Shown piece by piece: positions 16,722-28,528 of a stretch of 64,000 nucleotides of DNA (position 1 is the first letter of the stretch; every line of letters starts with the position of its first letter). A program made the position numbers and the translations under genes. Location of the stretch: assembly GCF_001625575.1 (NCBI RefSeq), contig NZ_AUXV01000003.1, positions 248,001 through 312,000 on the forward strand, written 5' to 3'. A model generated the notes under the pieces. That model was not told where the DNA came from. It saw only the letters and a program-made list of their open reading frames with translations, and did not search any database. Source of the DNA: Pseudoalteromonas luteoviolacea S2607. GTDB taxonomy: Bacteria; Pseudomonadota; Gammaproteobacteria; Enterobacterales; Alteromonadaceae.

Positions 16722-18113
16722 TTACTTAAGATACAGCCAAGTCAGTATTTTTCCGATGACATGGCTGTATTTATCAAACAATTTGCTTCGCCATGCCTTA
16801 TCACTAGAGTGAAAAATACCTTTCCCGTGACTAAACGCTTTAAACCCTTCGATAGAATGATATTGTCCTATCCCCGAACTTCCCACACCACCAAACGGTA
16901 AATCAGCAACCGCCACATGTAAAAGCATATCATTAATACTCAGTGAGCCACACTCAAGCCGATATTTAACATCATTTTGTGCACATTTATCACTGGTATA
17001 TAAATAACACGCTAATGGCACCTCAGTGCTTCTTACGATACTCTGAGCGTGTTCAAGATCTCTCACTTTGAAAATACTTAGTATTGGCCCAAAAACCTCT
17101 TCTTGCATCACTTTCAAACTCCTTGGCGGCTCAAAAACCAAATGTACTCCAAAGTCATTTGCTACAGCGGCCTCTAAAGGTTTAGAGTGCCACACCGACA
17201 CTCCCTTGGATTCCGCTTGCTCTAACATCGAGACCAGTCTAGATTGATGGCGCTCATTCAATAACCCAGTACTGTCATCGGTGGTATTGATACTTGTAAG
17301 CTTTTCTTTGAGCTTAGCCACAAAGGCGTCAAACACTTCTTGATGCACCAGTACATAATCTGGTGCAACACAGATTTGTCCGCAATTCATGCGCTTGGTG
17401 AAAGCTAAATCTAATACTACTTTCTCTATATTTGCGTCACTTAGGACGATGACTGGTGACTTTCCACCCAACTCTAAAGTGACCGGAACCAAATTACCGG
17501 CACTCGCTTGGTATACTTTTTTACCAATATGAGTGGAGCCTGTAAAAAATAAGTGATCAAAAGGAAGCTCACTGAATTTTACACCCATTTGTGCATCACC
17601 TTCTATAACCGTGCACTCGGTTGATAAATCCAACAAAATAGATTTGATCACATCGTTTACACGGGGTGTATGCTCACTGAGTTTCAGCATGACTTTGTTA
17701 CCCGCTCCAATTGCAGTCGCTAACGGAACAAGTGAAAGTTGTATCGGGTAATTCCACGGTGCGATAATACCAACAACGCCTTTTGGCACATATTCAATGT
17801 ATGCACGCGAAGGCAAAAACTCTACGCCAGGGTTGCGTTTATCTGGCCTCATCCAATTCTTAAGGTGACGGCAAATATATTCAATATGATTCACCGTCGG
17901 GATCATATCTGCCATAACGGTATCTAATTCTGCTCTTTGGCTAAAATCTTTTCGAGCTGCTTCAACAAGCGCAGACTTATAGTTAACAATCGCCGATTTT
18001 AAAGCTTTTAGCTTTTCAATTCGTAATCCACTTGAAGTGTATGGCTCTGCAAGAAAAGAGGCTTTCAACCTAAATAGTTTTTGCTCAAGCTCTGAGTCTC
18101 GTTCAGATTTCAC
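16722..18113 (-). CDS. Aldehyde dehydrogenase, coniferyl-aldehyde/fatty-aldehyde type
   Basis: Oxidises an aldehyde to a carboxylate with NAD(P). The catalytic Cys is in MNCGQICVAPDYVLV, the general-base Glu in TLELGGKSPVIVL, and the cofactor region includes GIIAPWNYPIQLSLVPLATAIGAGN. It resembles class-3/coniferyl aldehyde dehydrogenases, and the C-terminus (SHVIGKILTWLYL) is hydrophobic, as in membrane-associated members. A GTG at 18113 with GAGGA 7 bp upstream is the preferred start; a TTG at 18134 extends the frame but has no ribosome-binding site. The natural substrate is unknown. Not linked to an operon. Confidence 0.88.
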   Translation of the reverse strand: MKSERDSELEQKLFRLKASFLAEPYTSSGLRIEKLKALKSAIVNYKSALVEAARKDFSQRAELDTVMADMIPTVNHIEYICRHLKNWMRPDKRNPGVEFLPSRAYIEYVPKGVVGIIAPWNYPIQLSLVPLATAIGAGNKVMLKLSEHTPRVNDVIKSILLDLSTECTVIEGDAQMGVKFSELPFDHLFFTGSTHIGKKVYQASAGNLVPVTLELGGKSPVIVLSDANIEKVVLDLAFTKRMNCGQICVAPDYVLVHQEVFDAFVAKLKEKLTSINTTDDSTGLLNERHQSRLVSMLEQAESKGVSVWHSKPLEAAVANDFGVHLVFEPPRSLKVMQEEVFGPILSIFKVRDLEHAQSIVRSTEVPLACYLYTSDKCAQNDVKYRLECGSLSINDMLLHVAVADLPFGGVGSSGIGQYHSIEGFKAFSHGKGIFHSSDKAWRSKLFDKYSHVIGKILTWLYLK

Positions 18114-18345
18114 AGGTAATTCCTCAGTCTCCAATGGCCCAGCTACTATACTTGGGCGTTATCACAACAAACTACAGTGACCTCAATACACATAAACTAA
18201 AAGCGCATTAATCAACATCGACTTTTCATCAAAGATGATTTCAAAAGATAGTATCAGAGAAATTTACGAACCTCTAGCTTGTAAACTAAATGTAAAACAG
18301 AATAAGGAATGCGTGAAGCATTGAATTAAGAATGGTGAAAATAAA

Positions 18346-18370
18346 GGAGCTACTGTCAATCCGTAGCCCC
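18346..18370 (-). terminator. Intrinsic terminator of the DASS transporter gene
   Basis: On the minus strand GGGGCTAC / GTAGCTCC (one mismatch) is followed by TTTATTTT, 13 bp after the transporter stop. Confidence 0.7.
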
Positions 18371-18382
18371 ATCATTTTAGAT

Positions 18383-19834
18383 TTAGAAAACAAAGACCCA
18401 TTTTGCAACGGTCAATGTCAAAATGCTGATCATGGTGATGGCGATTATGTTTAAAACAAATCCAGCTTTCACCATATCCCTGATACGAATTTCACCGGAG
18501 CCAAAAACAATCGCATTCGGCGGCGTCGCAACAGGCATCATAAAAGCACAACTGGCAGCCATTGCAGCGGGAATAATCCATATCAGAGGAGTGCCGGTCA
18601 CTTGTTCAGCAACTGGCCCAAGCAAGGGTAAAAAACCAGCAGCGGTGGCTGTGTTACTTGTGAGCTCAGTTAAGAAAGTTATGAGCGCAGCAACCGCTAT
18701 GACACCAAGCACAATCGGTATTGCGCTTGCACCAGCCAGAACATTTGCAATATATGCCGCAAGCCCAGACCCCTTTATTTGACTTGCCAGCGTCAACCCA
18801 CCACCAAACAGCAATAAAATACCCCACGGGACATCTTTGGCAGCAGCCCAATCCATTACCTTTTGGCCATCATAACTCGCAGGTAATACAAACAGCAAAA
18901 TAGACGCTGCAATCGCGATACCCGTGTCTGTAATTCCTAAGCCCGTCCAAGTCTGTATATAAGGCCTCAAAAGCCAGCCAAATACAGCAAATAAGAAGAC
19001 AAATAATACATTTTTTTGGGCCAATGACATTTGGCCTAACTCAGCAAGTTGAGCAGTAAATATCTCCGTCAGTGCTGAACTTTCTGCTTGCGGTGTCAAT
19101 TTAAACGCAAACTTCGTCAACCATACCCAACACAATAGGATCATGCCGAAAGTAAAAGGGACAGCAACAATCATCCATTGTGCAAATCCAATTTTAATCT
19201 GGTGATTGTCCCACAGGTATGCAACCATCAACGCATTCGGCGCAGTGCCTATTATAGTTCCAACGCCACCTAAACTCGCACTATAGGCAATTGCCAACAA
19301 TAACGCTTTGGCATAATTATCACAGCCATTACCGTTACTTTGCAGCACATGGATCACTGATAATGCGATAGGCAATAACATCAAAGTCGTCGCGGTGTTA
19401 TTTATCCACATCGATAAAAAGCCGCTAACCAACATCATTGCAAGGATTTGATACTTAGGATTAGTACCACTTTTAAGCATAGTTTTAAGTGCTATACGTT
19501 TGTGCAGTTGCGACTTTTCCATCGCAATTGAAATAAGAAACCCACCTAAAAACAAAAAAATTAAAGGGTGAGAATACGCAGACGATGTACTTTTAATATC
19601 GTTGATGCCAGCCAGCGGCACTGCCAGCAAGGGGACTAAAGACGTTACCGGAATGGGCACAGCTTCACTTACCCACCAAACGGCAAGCCACATGGCAAGG
19701 CCAGCAGTTCTCCAACCTTGCTCAGACAACCCTTCAGGGCTGCTAGTAAAACAGGTCATTAAAAAAAGAAATGGGCCCAAAAACAGCCATAATTTATCTA
19801 AATGTGCACTGCCTTTATTCATTGTTTCTGTCAT
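18383..19834 (-). CDS. DASS-family sodium/dicarboxylate symporter
   Basis: A 483-residue inner-membrane carrier of the divalent-anion:Na+ symporter (SLC13) family, probably taking up C4-dicarboxylates with sodium. The twin signature motifs for substrate and sodium are present: WINNTATTLMLLPIA and LTSNTATAAGFLPLL, plus GTIIGTAPNALMVAYL and ATPPNAIVFGSGEI. About 11-12 hydrophobic helices are seen. The frame extends to 19903, but MTETMNKGSAHLDKLW looks like the true N-terminus; no strong ribosome-binding site distinguishes the two ATGs there. Substrate specificity (succinate, malate, citrate) cannot be read. Confidence 0.88.
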   Translation of the reverse strand: MTETMNKGSAHLDKLWLFLGPFLFLMTCFTSSPEGLSEQGWRTAGLAMWLAVWWVSEAVPIPVTSLVPLLAVPLAGINDIKSTSSAYSHPLIFLFLGGFLISIAMEKSQLHKRIALKTMLKSGTNPKYQILAMMLVSGFLSMWINNTATTLMLLPIALSVIHVLQSNGNGCDNYAKALLLAIAYSASLGGVGTIIGTAPNALMVAYLWDNHQIKIGFAQWMIVAVPFTFGMILLCWVWLTKFAFKLTPQAESSALTEIFTAQLAELGQMSLAQKNVLFVFLFAVFGWLLRPYIQTWTGLGITDTGIAIAASILLFVLPASYDGQKVMDWAAAKDVPWGILLLFGGGLTLASQIKGSGLAAYIANVLAGASAIPIVLGVIAVAALITFLTELTSNTATAAGFLPLLGPVAEQVTGTPLIWIIPAAMAASCAFMMPVATPPNAIVFGSGEIRIRDMVKAGFVLNIIAITMISILTLTVAKWVFVF

Positions 19835-19877
19835 TTTTATGTTTTTTATAATTATGCGTTGTAAATAAGGAGGCAGT

Positions 19878-19943
19878 ATGAATGACATCAAGCACGACCA
19901 CAAGACAGACCAGACTCAAATAAGTGCTAGTTCGCGATGTTGA
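19878..19943 (+). CDS. Possible 21-residue peptide with a strong ribosome-binding site
   Basis: A short frame (MNDIKHDHKTDQTQISASSR plus Cys) begins 4 bp after a perfect AAGGAGG. It is divergent from the transporter gene and no plus-strand gene follows within 3 kb. The peptide is hydrophilic and matches nothing I recognise. It may be a real small protein or a chance match. Confidence 0.25.
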   Translation: MNDIKHDHKTDQTQISASSRC

Positions 19944-20041
19944 AAAGATACTGTAAGTTACAAAACGATATTTGTAGCTGATTGATTTCTCTATTTACTT
20001 CTGATTCTTAGCGAAACCCACCAGCTACTGTGTTTATCTAA

Positions 20042-21565
20042 CTACTGTGCACTGTAAGTCAAAGATACGCCTGAAGACGTTGAATAACCTCTGACATCAA
20101 AGTACCACGTACCCGCTTCAGGAGCTGTAAAAGTACAACTTTCATTGTTGCCGTACAAATAGGGTCTGCATCGATAACGAGAAGTCGAAGACTCCGAACC
20201 AAAGTTCACATAAAGATCGGCATCTCCCGTACCTCCAGCGATTGAAACTTTAAGTTCTTGGTAACCTGCACCAAGAACCAAGCTGTAGCGCTGCCACTGG
20301 CCAGATCCCACATTAATTCCACTAATAACTTCTTGTATGGGTGTCGGATCTGTCGGTGGTGGCGGAGGTGTACTACCCGCAGTTTTAGCAAGTTCGGCAA
20401 CATATGCTGCGGCTAACTTGGCAAAATTTATTGAGTGACTAGCATCAAACCCAGTGTCATTAGAAGTATGGATATTACGGTTAGCTTCTCTCATTCTCGA
20501 TTCAAAAGGAAAGGAAGCAGCAAAACCTTGCTGATACCATGAGGCATGATCGGAGCACCCATAGCCACAACGATCAAACCCATAATTTAGTGTCGGCAGA
20601 TACGTATCAAGTAATTGGCTCATAAATGTATTTTGAGCACTATTGGTGTAGTCAGTTATAAATACAATATCATAACTGCCCCCTTTATTGCCCGACATGT
20701 CAAACTGCGCCATTCCAACTACATTTTTTCCTTGAGCTTTGTAATCAGCAGCAATCGCTTTAGAGCCCCTTAGGCCAACCTCCTCCGCTGCATATCCCAT
20801 TATTTGTATGGTTCTTTTTGGCCTAAACCCTGAGTCAGAAATCGCTTTTAAAACTTCGCTCAGTACCGCAATTCCCGACGCATTGTCATCTGCACCTGGG
20901 GCACGACCATTACTAGAGTTCGCGCTATTAATTGAATCTAAGTGGCCACCAATAATCACGATTTCATTCGCGTTTTCACTGCCTGGAATGGTTGCAATTA
21001 CTGATGGCTGTGCCCAGTCGTGCCCATATTGCTCAACTGTGATATCGGCTCTTTTTTTTGCAATATCTACCCAGTGCGCTTTTACCCAATTGGATGCATC
21101 AACACCTGACTGTTGTGTGTAATAGCGATTGTAAAATGCCATTAATGAGTTAACTGTACTATCAAGACCCGTTGTCGATACTCGAGAAATCAAATCCTGA
21201 ACAGCTTGTCCATTATCTATAGTATAGGTTTGACTAGGTTGCGCGGAATGTGCGTGGGCAAGTTGAGACAAGTATTGCTGCGCTTCAAGCTCGCTATCAT
21301 GAGCAACGAACCCTCCGCATCTGTGGTAGTTATCGTGCATAAAATGGCTGAGCTGAAAATGCTCTTGTTCATCAACTAACAAAACATCCACGTCTGGAGA
21401 GTTTGATATCGCGCTATGGTAAGCGGTGCCTTTTACTGCATTTTCTAGCTGGTAATGATGACTTGCTTGAGATTCTATCGTAATCCATTTTGGTGCGGTG
21501 TGTGTGTTTGCTATAGCAGGCAAGGTAATGCACGCTGCCATAGTTAATAAGGCTTTGGTACACAT
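20042..21565 (-). CDS. Secreted M28 aminopeptidase with C-terminal PPC domain
   Basis: A 507-residue exported zinc aminopeptidase similar to Vibrio leucyl aminopeptidases. Signal peptide CTKALLTMAACITLPAIA, then an M28 catalytic domain (about 150-400): GGHLDSIN (zinc-ligand His208), PGADDNASGIAVLSEVL, GYAAEEVGLRGSKAIA (catalytic and zinc-binding Glu), AQFDMSG and SDHASWYQQGFAASFPFE. A Pro-rich linker (about 405-415) joins a pre-peptidase C-terminal (PPC) domain. AAGGA precedes the ATG at 21565; the longer frame upstream is not needed. It follows the M4 protease gene, so the pair would complete extracellular protein digestion. Confidence 0.93.
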   Translation of the reverse strand: MCTKALLTMAACITLPAIANTHTAPKWITIESQASHHYQLENAVKGTAYHSAISNSPDVDVLLVDEQEHFQLSHFMHDNYHRCGGFVAHDSELEAQQYLSQLAHAHSAQPSQTYTIDNGQAVQDLISRVSTTGLDSTVNSLMAFYNRYYTQQSGVDASNWVKAHWVDIAKKRADITVEQYGHDWAQPSVIATIPGSENANEIVIIGGHLDSINSANSSNGRAPGADDNASGIAVLSEVLKAISDSGFRPKRTIQIMGYAAEEVGLRGSKAIAADYKAQGKNVVGMAQFDMSGNKGGSYDIVFITDYTNSAQNTFMSQLLDTYLPTLNYGFDRCGYGCSDHASWYQQGFAASFPFESRMREANRNIHTSNDTGFDASHSINFAKLAAAYVAELAKTAGSTPPPPPTDPTPIQEVISGINVGSGQWQRYSLVLGAGYQELKVSIAGGTGDADLYVNFGSESSTSRYRCRPYLYGNNESCTFTAPEAGTWYFDVRGYSTSSGVSLTYSAQ

Positions 21566-21591
21566 AATTGTTCCTTTATACAAATGTATAA

Positions 21592-21616
21592 TTGAGACGG
21601 TAGAACACCGTCTCAA
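21592..21616. repeat. Strong hairpin between the two protease genes
   Basis: TTGAGACGGT / ACCGTCTCAA, 10-bp perfect stem with a 5-nt loop, between the M4 stop and the M28 start. No T-run follows on the minus strand, so it may stabilise the upstream message or reduce read-through rather than fully terminate. Confidence 0.6.
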
Positions 21617-21628
21617 ATAGAAAAGTGA

Positions 21629-24160
<2,532 letters not shown>

Positions 24161-24667
24161 CTAGTCCTGACAAGCAACTTCTTTAGTCATAGAGTTTGTT
24201 ATTATTTTCCACCCTATATCGGATACCTTTAGTTCATCCAAAGGAGCAGACTCGCTTTTAAAACACTTTGTAGTGTTACTCGGATACAGCGATAAAAATG
24301 TGATTGCATAAGCGAGATCATCATTCGATGTGTCAGCTTTAAACTCAATTTTACGCAATGCAAATCGGTGAGCATCTGGATAATTTGCAGCAACACTTTC
24401 TACTACAACTGCTTGGTTTTGTACTAAAGATCCACTTAAAGCACTTTTAATATCCTTACCAATCCCTTCATCGATCGCCATGCCAACAGCGATGCCCATA
24501 GGCCCCATCGCCCCCATTAGCATTGGACCTGCAGCCGCACCTCGCCCGACATAAGATACTTTGGGAAACGCTGAGTCCATCTGCAAAGGTTTAAGTGAGA
24601 TGCTACAACCTGACACCATTAGCACACATAAGGACAGCCATATTGCTTTCGAAAAAAATAACTTCAT
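24161..24667 (-). CDS. Predicted lipoprotein of unknown function
   Basis: A 168-residue lipoprotein: signal FSKAIWLSLCVLMVSGC with the lipobox VSGC, a Gly/Met-rich segment (GRGAAAGPMLMGAMGPMGIAVGMAIDEGIG) like the membrane-inserting loops of some cell-envelope proteins, then a soluble part with two further cysteines (TTKCFKSES and KEVACQD). I do not recognise a named family. It follows the receptor gene on the same strand after 62 bp, so the two may be cotranscribed and act together at the outer membrane; that is inference. Confidence 0.65.
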   Translation of the reverse strand: MKLFFSKAIWLSLCVLMVSGCSISLKPLQMDSAFPKVSYVGRGAAAGPMLMGAMGPMGIAVGMAIDEGIGKDIKSALSGSLVQNQAVVVESVAANYPDAHRFALRKIEFKADTSNDDLAYAITFLSLYPSNTTKCFKSESAPLDELKVSDIGWKIITNSMTKEVACQD

Positions 24668-24729
24668 AAGCCTTTAATTCATTTAATCAAATTCGCCATA
24701 TTTTCAATTATATTAGTAATTTAAACAAG

Positions 24730-26721
24730 CTAAAACTGATACGTATAACGCATTCTGAGCTGGCGCCCTTTCTGTGGAACCCGACCATCATATCGTCTGG
24801 GATCAAATGCATCAGTCTCCTTATCAAACACGTTCTGTATTTGCAGTGCAACGCCTTGTTTGTCATCTAACTGCCAGCTGACTGTTGCCCCAAATAGCCA
24901 GTGACTCGCCTGCCTATACGGCGAAAAATCGGGGTCATCTGGCAGTTCAAATGGAATGACGGTAATTCCATCTCGCCACAGCCCGTTAACCGAATACTGA
25001 AACTGGCCAGACTTGAAATTAAAAACTAAAGAGCCAAATTTCTTGTAGCTAGGATTAAATGGCAAATCAATATATTGCGTAAATGTGCTACTTAACCAAG
25101 CATTGTCTGAAATATGCAAAGTGCCACTAAACTCTATTCCCTGCATACTGGTTTCAAAAACATTGTCAAACGTAAATCGCGTCTGAGCTTCATCCACTGG
25201 GATCAAATTGATAAAATCCTCTAGCTCGTTGTCAAACACAACCAAATCCACTTGCCAATTTTTATCTTGAATATGCCACACTAATTCAGTTGTTTTTACA
25301 TACTCAGCTTTAAGGTTTGGGTTGCCTTGGGTCACTTCATCATTTGAATTCAGTTCATTACTAACCGGCACTCTAAAAGACTCACCATATTGCAGCTTAA
25401 ATGTGTGTACTGGGTTAAGTTGATAAATTACGGCTAACCTCGGAGACAACTTTTTATCAATGTCCAATACATCGTCAAACCTTGCCCCCGCAAAGACTGT
25501 AACCTTGTCGTTGAAAATATACTTAGCTTGTACATACGCGGCATAAGAGTCAAAGTCTTGCTTTAGGGATGTGAAAGGTGCGTAGTTATTTATAACCTCC
25601 AGTCCACCTAAGTAAAACTCTTCGGCAGGAATCACCTCTTGACGTACAGGGTCATAGTAATTGGTGTATACATCTGCTCGTGACTGCTCTTCCCACGAGT
25701 ATTCGCCACCCAAAATGATGTTTAGAGACTCACTGTGGTCATAAATAAGCTCACTATTGAGCGTTAAATCTCTTGATTGCCACCTTGGCCCAACAAACAA
25801 GCCATGCTCCAAACCCAGCTGCTCAGCTGTTGCGATTTGTCCGCTGCTTTTTATATCATGTTTGATAAATTCTAATTTTGTTTTGTTACTTAAAGAGTCA
25901 CTAATTTCGTTTTCAAACTCTAGTTGCATACCAAAGTTTCGGCTCGTGTATTCGTTCTCTTTAGACTCCCCAGACAAATTAATAAACTCGTCCAATCGCG
26001 TTTCCGTATTGTGTACTGCAAATCGCCAATTTTGCCATTTCAGTTCAATCTCAAGAAATCGGCCATCGACAGGATCCTTTACCCCGGCTTCAAAATACTT
26101 ATCGCCATCATCACGATACAATGAAGCATTCGCGCTGAACTCTAATCCACTTTCAAACGCTTGGTGTATACTCGCCGCACCTTGATACATGCCCCTATCA
26201 CCTATGGCAGCCATAACAATGTTGTCATTTTTGCGAGTAACAATATTCATGACACCTAAAAATGCATTGCTACCATACAGTGCAGAACCGGGCCCCCTAA
26301 TAAACTCGACCCTTTCGACCACTTCAACAGGAATAAAAGGTGTATAGACAGAGGCTTTACCGAATGAGGATTCATTTAGTCTTTGACCATTAAGCATCAC
26401 CAACACGTTACCACTATCTAAATAAATGCCTCGCGCATGCTCTTTGGGGACTGCACCAACCCAATCGCCACGGGTTGATTGCATACCAGGTACAAAGTTC
26501 ATTAACTCATAAACATTTGCAACGCCTAATAGCTGAATGTGTTGCTGATTAAATACGGTAATACTGGAAGGTACAGACGTTGAGGTTTCTTTGGTCTTGG
26601 TAGCGAGCGTAATATTAACGTCAAGCAACTCTTCAAAGCTAAGCTCAAATATATCTTCTTGAGATGCTGCGCAGTTAGCGCTGATAAAAGTGGCGAGAAT
26701 TAGAGGGACTGTTTTTTTCAT
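24730..26721 (-). CDS. TonB-dependent outer-membrane receptor
   Basis: A 663-residue receptor with signal peptide, an N-terminal segment EDIFELSFEELLDVNITLATK acting as TonB box and lead-in, a plug domain (about 45-160) with SITVFNQQHIQLLGVANVYELMNFVPG and FIRGPGSALYGSNAFLGVMNIVTRK, and a beta-barrel ending in LRMRYTYQF. At 663 residues it is like the smaller siderophore, haem or vitamin receptors; the DLLDVxV lead-in is seen in many Alteromonadales receptors of unknown substrate. No Fur box is evident upstream, so iron control is not supported. A lipoprotein gene follows on the same strand. Confidence 0.9.
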   Translation of the reverse strand: MKKTVPLILATFISANCAASQEDIFELSFEELLDVNITLATKTKETSTSVPSSITVFNQQHIQLLGVANVYELMNFVPGMQSTRGDWVGAVPKEHARGIYLDSGNVLVMLNGQRLNESSFGKASVYTPFIPVEVVERVEFIRGPGSALYGSNAFLGVMNIVTRKNDNIVMAAIGDRGMYQGAASIHQAFESGLEFSANASLYRDDGDKYFEAGVKDPVDGRFLEIELKWQNWRFAVHNTETRLDEFINLSGESKENEYTSRNFGMQLEFENEISDSLSNKTKLEFIKHDIKSSGQIATAEQLGLEHGLFVGPRWQSRDLTLNSELIYDHSESLNIILGGEYSWEEQSRADVYTNYYDPVRQEVIPAEEFYLGGLEVINNYAPFTSLKQDFDSYAAYVQAKYIFNDKVTVFAGARFDDVLDIDKKLSPRLAVIYQLNPVHTFKLQYGESFRVPVSNELNSNDEVTQGNPNLKAEYVKTTELVWHIQDKNWQVDLVVFDNELEDFINLIPVDEAQTRFTFDNVFETSMQGIEFSGTLHISDNAWLSSTFTQYIDLPFNPSYKKFGSLVFNFKSGQFQYSVNGLWRDGITVIPFELPDDPDFSPYRQASHWLFGATVSWQLDDKQGVALQIQNVFDKETDAFDPRRYDGRVPQKGRQLRMRYTYQF

Positions 26722-26861
26722 ATTGAGCCTGACTACTTACGCTATAGCAAGCTCATGTTTAAAAGAAGAAAATCTTCAATTAAAGTTGGCTCACACAGTT
26801 ACCGTCCATACAGCTTAATAATACGCATGATATGCAACTGTGCAAGTTTTTGCTTATGTTT

Positions 26862-27134
26862 TTACGCCGTTTGCAATTTCCTAGCTTTGAAATATTTGTA
26901 CAGACCAATAAGGGAGGCCGCTATCCAGAATAGCTCAATGACGAAGCTTGCAAGGTTAAAGTTATAACATAGGCTTATGAGCAACAATATTGCTCCAGAT
27001 AGATTCATGAGGTTATATTTGAGGCCGTCTGGCGCAACCTTTTCAAGCTGAAGCAAGAAAAACGCACCAACAACAAGAAAGGTGCCGGTCATACCAATAA
27101 CGTCAAATAAGATATCAATCATGTTTTTGTCCAT
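26862..27134 (-). CDS. CBU_0592-like small membrane protein
   Basis: A 90-residue protein with three hydrophobic helices (DVIGMTGTFLVVGAFFLLQ, NLMNLSGAILLLISLCYNF, FVIELFWIAASLIGLYKYF) and the conserved Gly, Asn and Trp pattern of the CBU_0592 membrane family. Its function is unknown. An ATG four codons later (27122) is an alternative start. It stands alone between the receptor and the zinc-ribbon gene. Confidence 0.75.
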   Translation of the reverse strand: MDKNMIDILFDVIGMTGTFLVVGAFFLLQLEKVAPDGLKYNLMNLSGAILLLISLCYNFNLASFVIELFWIAASLIGLYKYFKARKLQTA

Positions 27135-27270
27135 AGATTTTGTGGATACTCACCCAAACACGCTGGCCCTAATCCGTGGGAAGGGTGACTTTCAATCGTT
27201 GAAACAGCACAAACTTTGAAAGTATCTCTGTTTTCGCCTTTGAGCTACAGGATAAATGTCCTCTTTGGGT

Positions 27271-27522
27271 TCACTTAAAAGTGACTTTTTTACCCACTAT
27301 TTTCAGGGCTGGCGCCCCTCTTATCAGCGTTTTTCTTGAAAACTCTTGTTCACAGTTTGGACAATGGGTTTGATTTTGAGTGTGATCAACCGTAATTCGC
27401 TCAACAAAGCACTTTATCAAATTACCTTTTCCGCCTTTTCTATATTTAAATAATTGCGCCTTGCATTTTGCACAATAAATATCAACTGTCCTTGTCGGCC
27501 CTTTTTTATTAGGTTTTGCCAC
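27271..27522 (-). CDS. Small zinc-ribbon protein
   Basis: An 83-residue basic protein with two CxxC pairs, C17-AK-C20 and C54-PN-C57, set to bind one zinc ion as a zinc ribbon. The rest is Lys-rich (N-terminal KPNKKGPTR, C-terminal KIVGKKVTFK), compatible with nucleic-acid or ribosome contact. The GTG start directly follows the TAA of the upstream DUF1761 gene, with GGGAG upstream, so translation is coupled. I know no assigned function. Confidence 0.7.
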   Translation of the reverse strand: MAKPNKKGPTRTVDIYCAKCKAQLFKYRKGGKGNLIKCFVERITVDHTQNQTHCPNCEQEFSRKTLIRGAPALKIVGKKVTFK

Positions 27523-27942
27523 TTAGTTAAGACTCCCAATTACGAAACCGATTAATGTAAATTGTAACGTGTGGTAGCCCGCATTGACCAGAAACAACTT
27601 TAGAGGTCGTTGCTCAAATAGATAACTGACACCAAAAGATGTGCCAACAAATACAATCCCAATTCCCATGCCATACATCATTGTATCTACAACGGAAGGA
27701 GAGCTGCCTACTGTGATTGCCACCCCCGTAGAAGCAAGCAAACAAAATGCAAACGCTCCAAGGAAAATCAATTTATGGTTTGCATTTTTTAAGTCAAGCT
27801 CCGTTAGTCCTGCACCTTCTAACCAAGCTTGTTGAAACATCAGGGGCGAATACCACATCCCACCCAACACAAAAGAACCTATCGCGCTTAGCAATACGGC
27901 AAATATGTTCACTTCAAATACATACATTGATACTTGCCCCAT
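27523..27942 (-). CDS. DUF1761 membrane protein
   Basis: A 139-residue protein with four hydrophobic helices. The N-terminal NIFAVLLSAIGSFVLGGMWYSPLMFQQAWLEGAGLTE is the DUF1761 signature, and the final helix pair includes NAGYHTLQFTLIGFVIGSL. Role unknown. The first ATG has little ribosome-binding support; one five codons later (27927) has GGGG upstream. The stop codon abuts the GTG of the zinc-ribbon gene, so the two form a coupled operon. Confidence 0.82.
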   Translation of the reverse strand: MGQVSMYVFEVNIFAVLLSAIGSFVLGGMWYSPLMFQQAWLEGAGLTELDLKNANHKLIFLGAFAFCLLASTGVAITVGSSPSVVDTMMYGMGIGIVFVGTSFGVSYLFEQRPLKLFLVNAGYHTLQFTLIGFVIGSLN

Positions 27943-28006
27943 TATCTCGTTAATTTCAATTTAGTTAATAACTGAGAAATGAGCAATATATGCGGGCACC
28001 TTGGCC

Positions 28007-28528
28007 TTATTTTGAAACAGGCCGTTTTTGTAACTTGCGTTGCAATGTTCTTCTATGCATATTCAATTGTCTTGCAGTTTCAGAAACATTACCACCATTT
28101 GCCTGTAGCGTTTGTTGAATATGCTCCCACTCTAACCTCTCAGGAGACATTGTAGATTCGAAGCTATTTTCTACCTCAATTTCTTCACCTAACAACTTTT
28201 TAGCAATCAGTTTAGTATCTGCGGGCTTGGTCAAGTAATCATCAGCCCCCAGCTTAATCGCTTCAACAGCTGTGGCGATACTCGCAAAACCGGTCAATAA
28301 GACTAGTTTACATGTCGGCAAAGCCTCTCTGATCCCTTCAATATAATGCAAACCAGACGAGTGCTCTAACTTCATATCAAGCAATACGTATTGAGGTAAA
28401 AACACCTTACATTTATCGATTATTTCGGATTCCAAATTAACGCAAACACATTCAAAGCCCATTTTTGACATTCTTCTCGCTAAGGTATGAGAAAATGCAA
28501 TATCGTCCTCAATGATCAATAACTTCAT
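28007..28528 (-). CDS. RegA/PrrA-like response regulator
   Basis: A 173-residue response regulator: receiver domain (about 1-118) with acidic pocket E7-D8-D9, phospho-acceptor D51 in LLDMKLEHSSGL and the conserved Lys in DDYLTKPADT; then a short linker and a Fis-type helix-turn-helix (ANGGNVSETARQLNMHRRTLQRKLQK). This is the build of RegA/PrrA/ActR, global regulators of redox-responsive metabolism. The ATG overlaps the kinase stop in a TAATG, so it is cotranslated with the RegB-like kinase. The family is firm; the regulon here is unknown. Confidence 0.9.
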   Translation of the reverse strand: MKLLIIEDDIAFSHTLARRMSKMGFECVCVNLESEIIDKCKVFLPQYVLLDMKLEHSSGLHYIEGIREALPTCKLVLLTGFASIATAVEAIKLGADDYLTKPADTKLIAKKLLGEEIEVENSFESTMSPERLEWEHIQQTLQANGGNVSETARQLNMHRRTLQRKLQKRPVSK

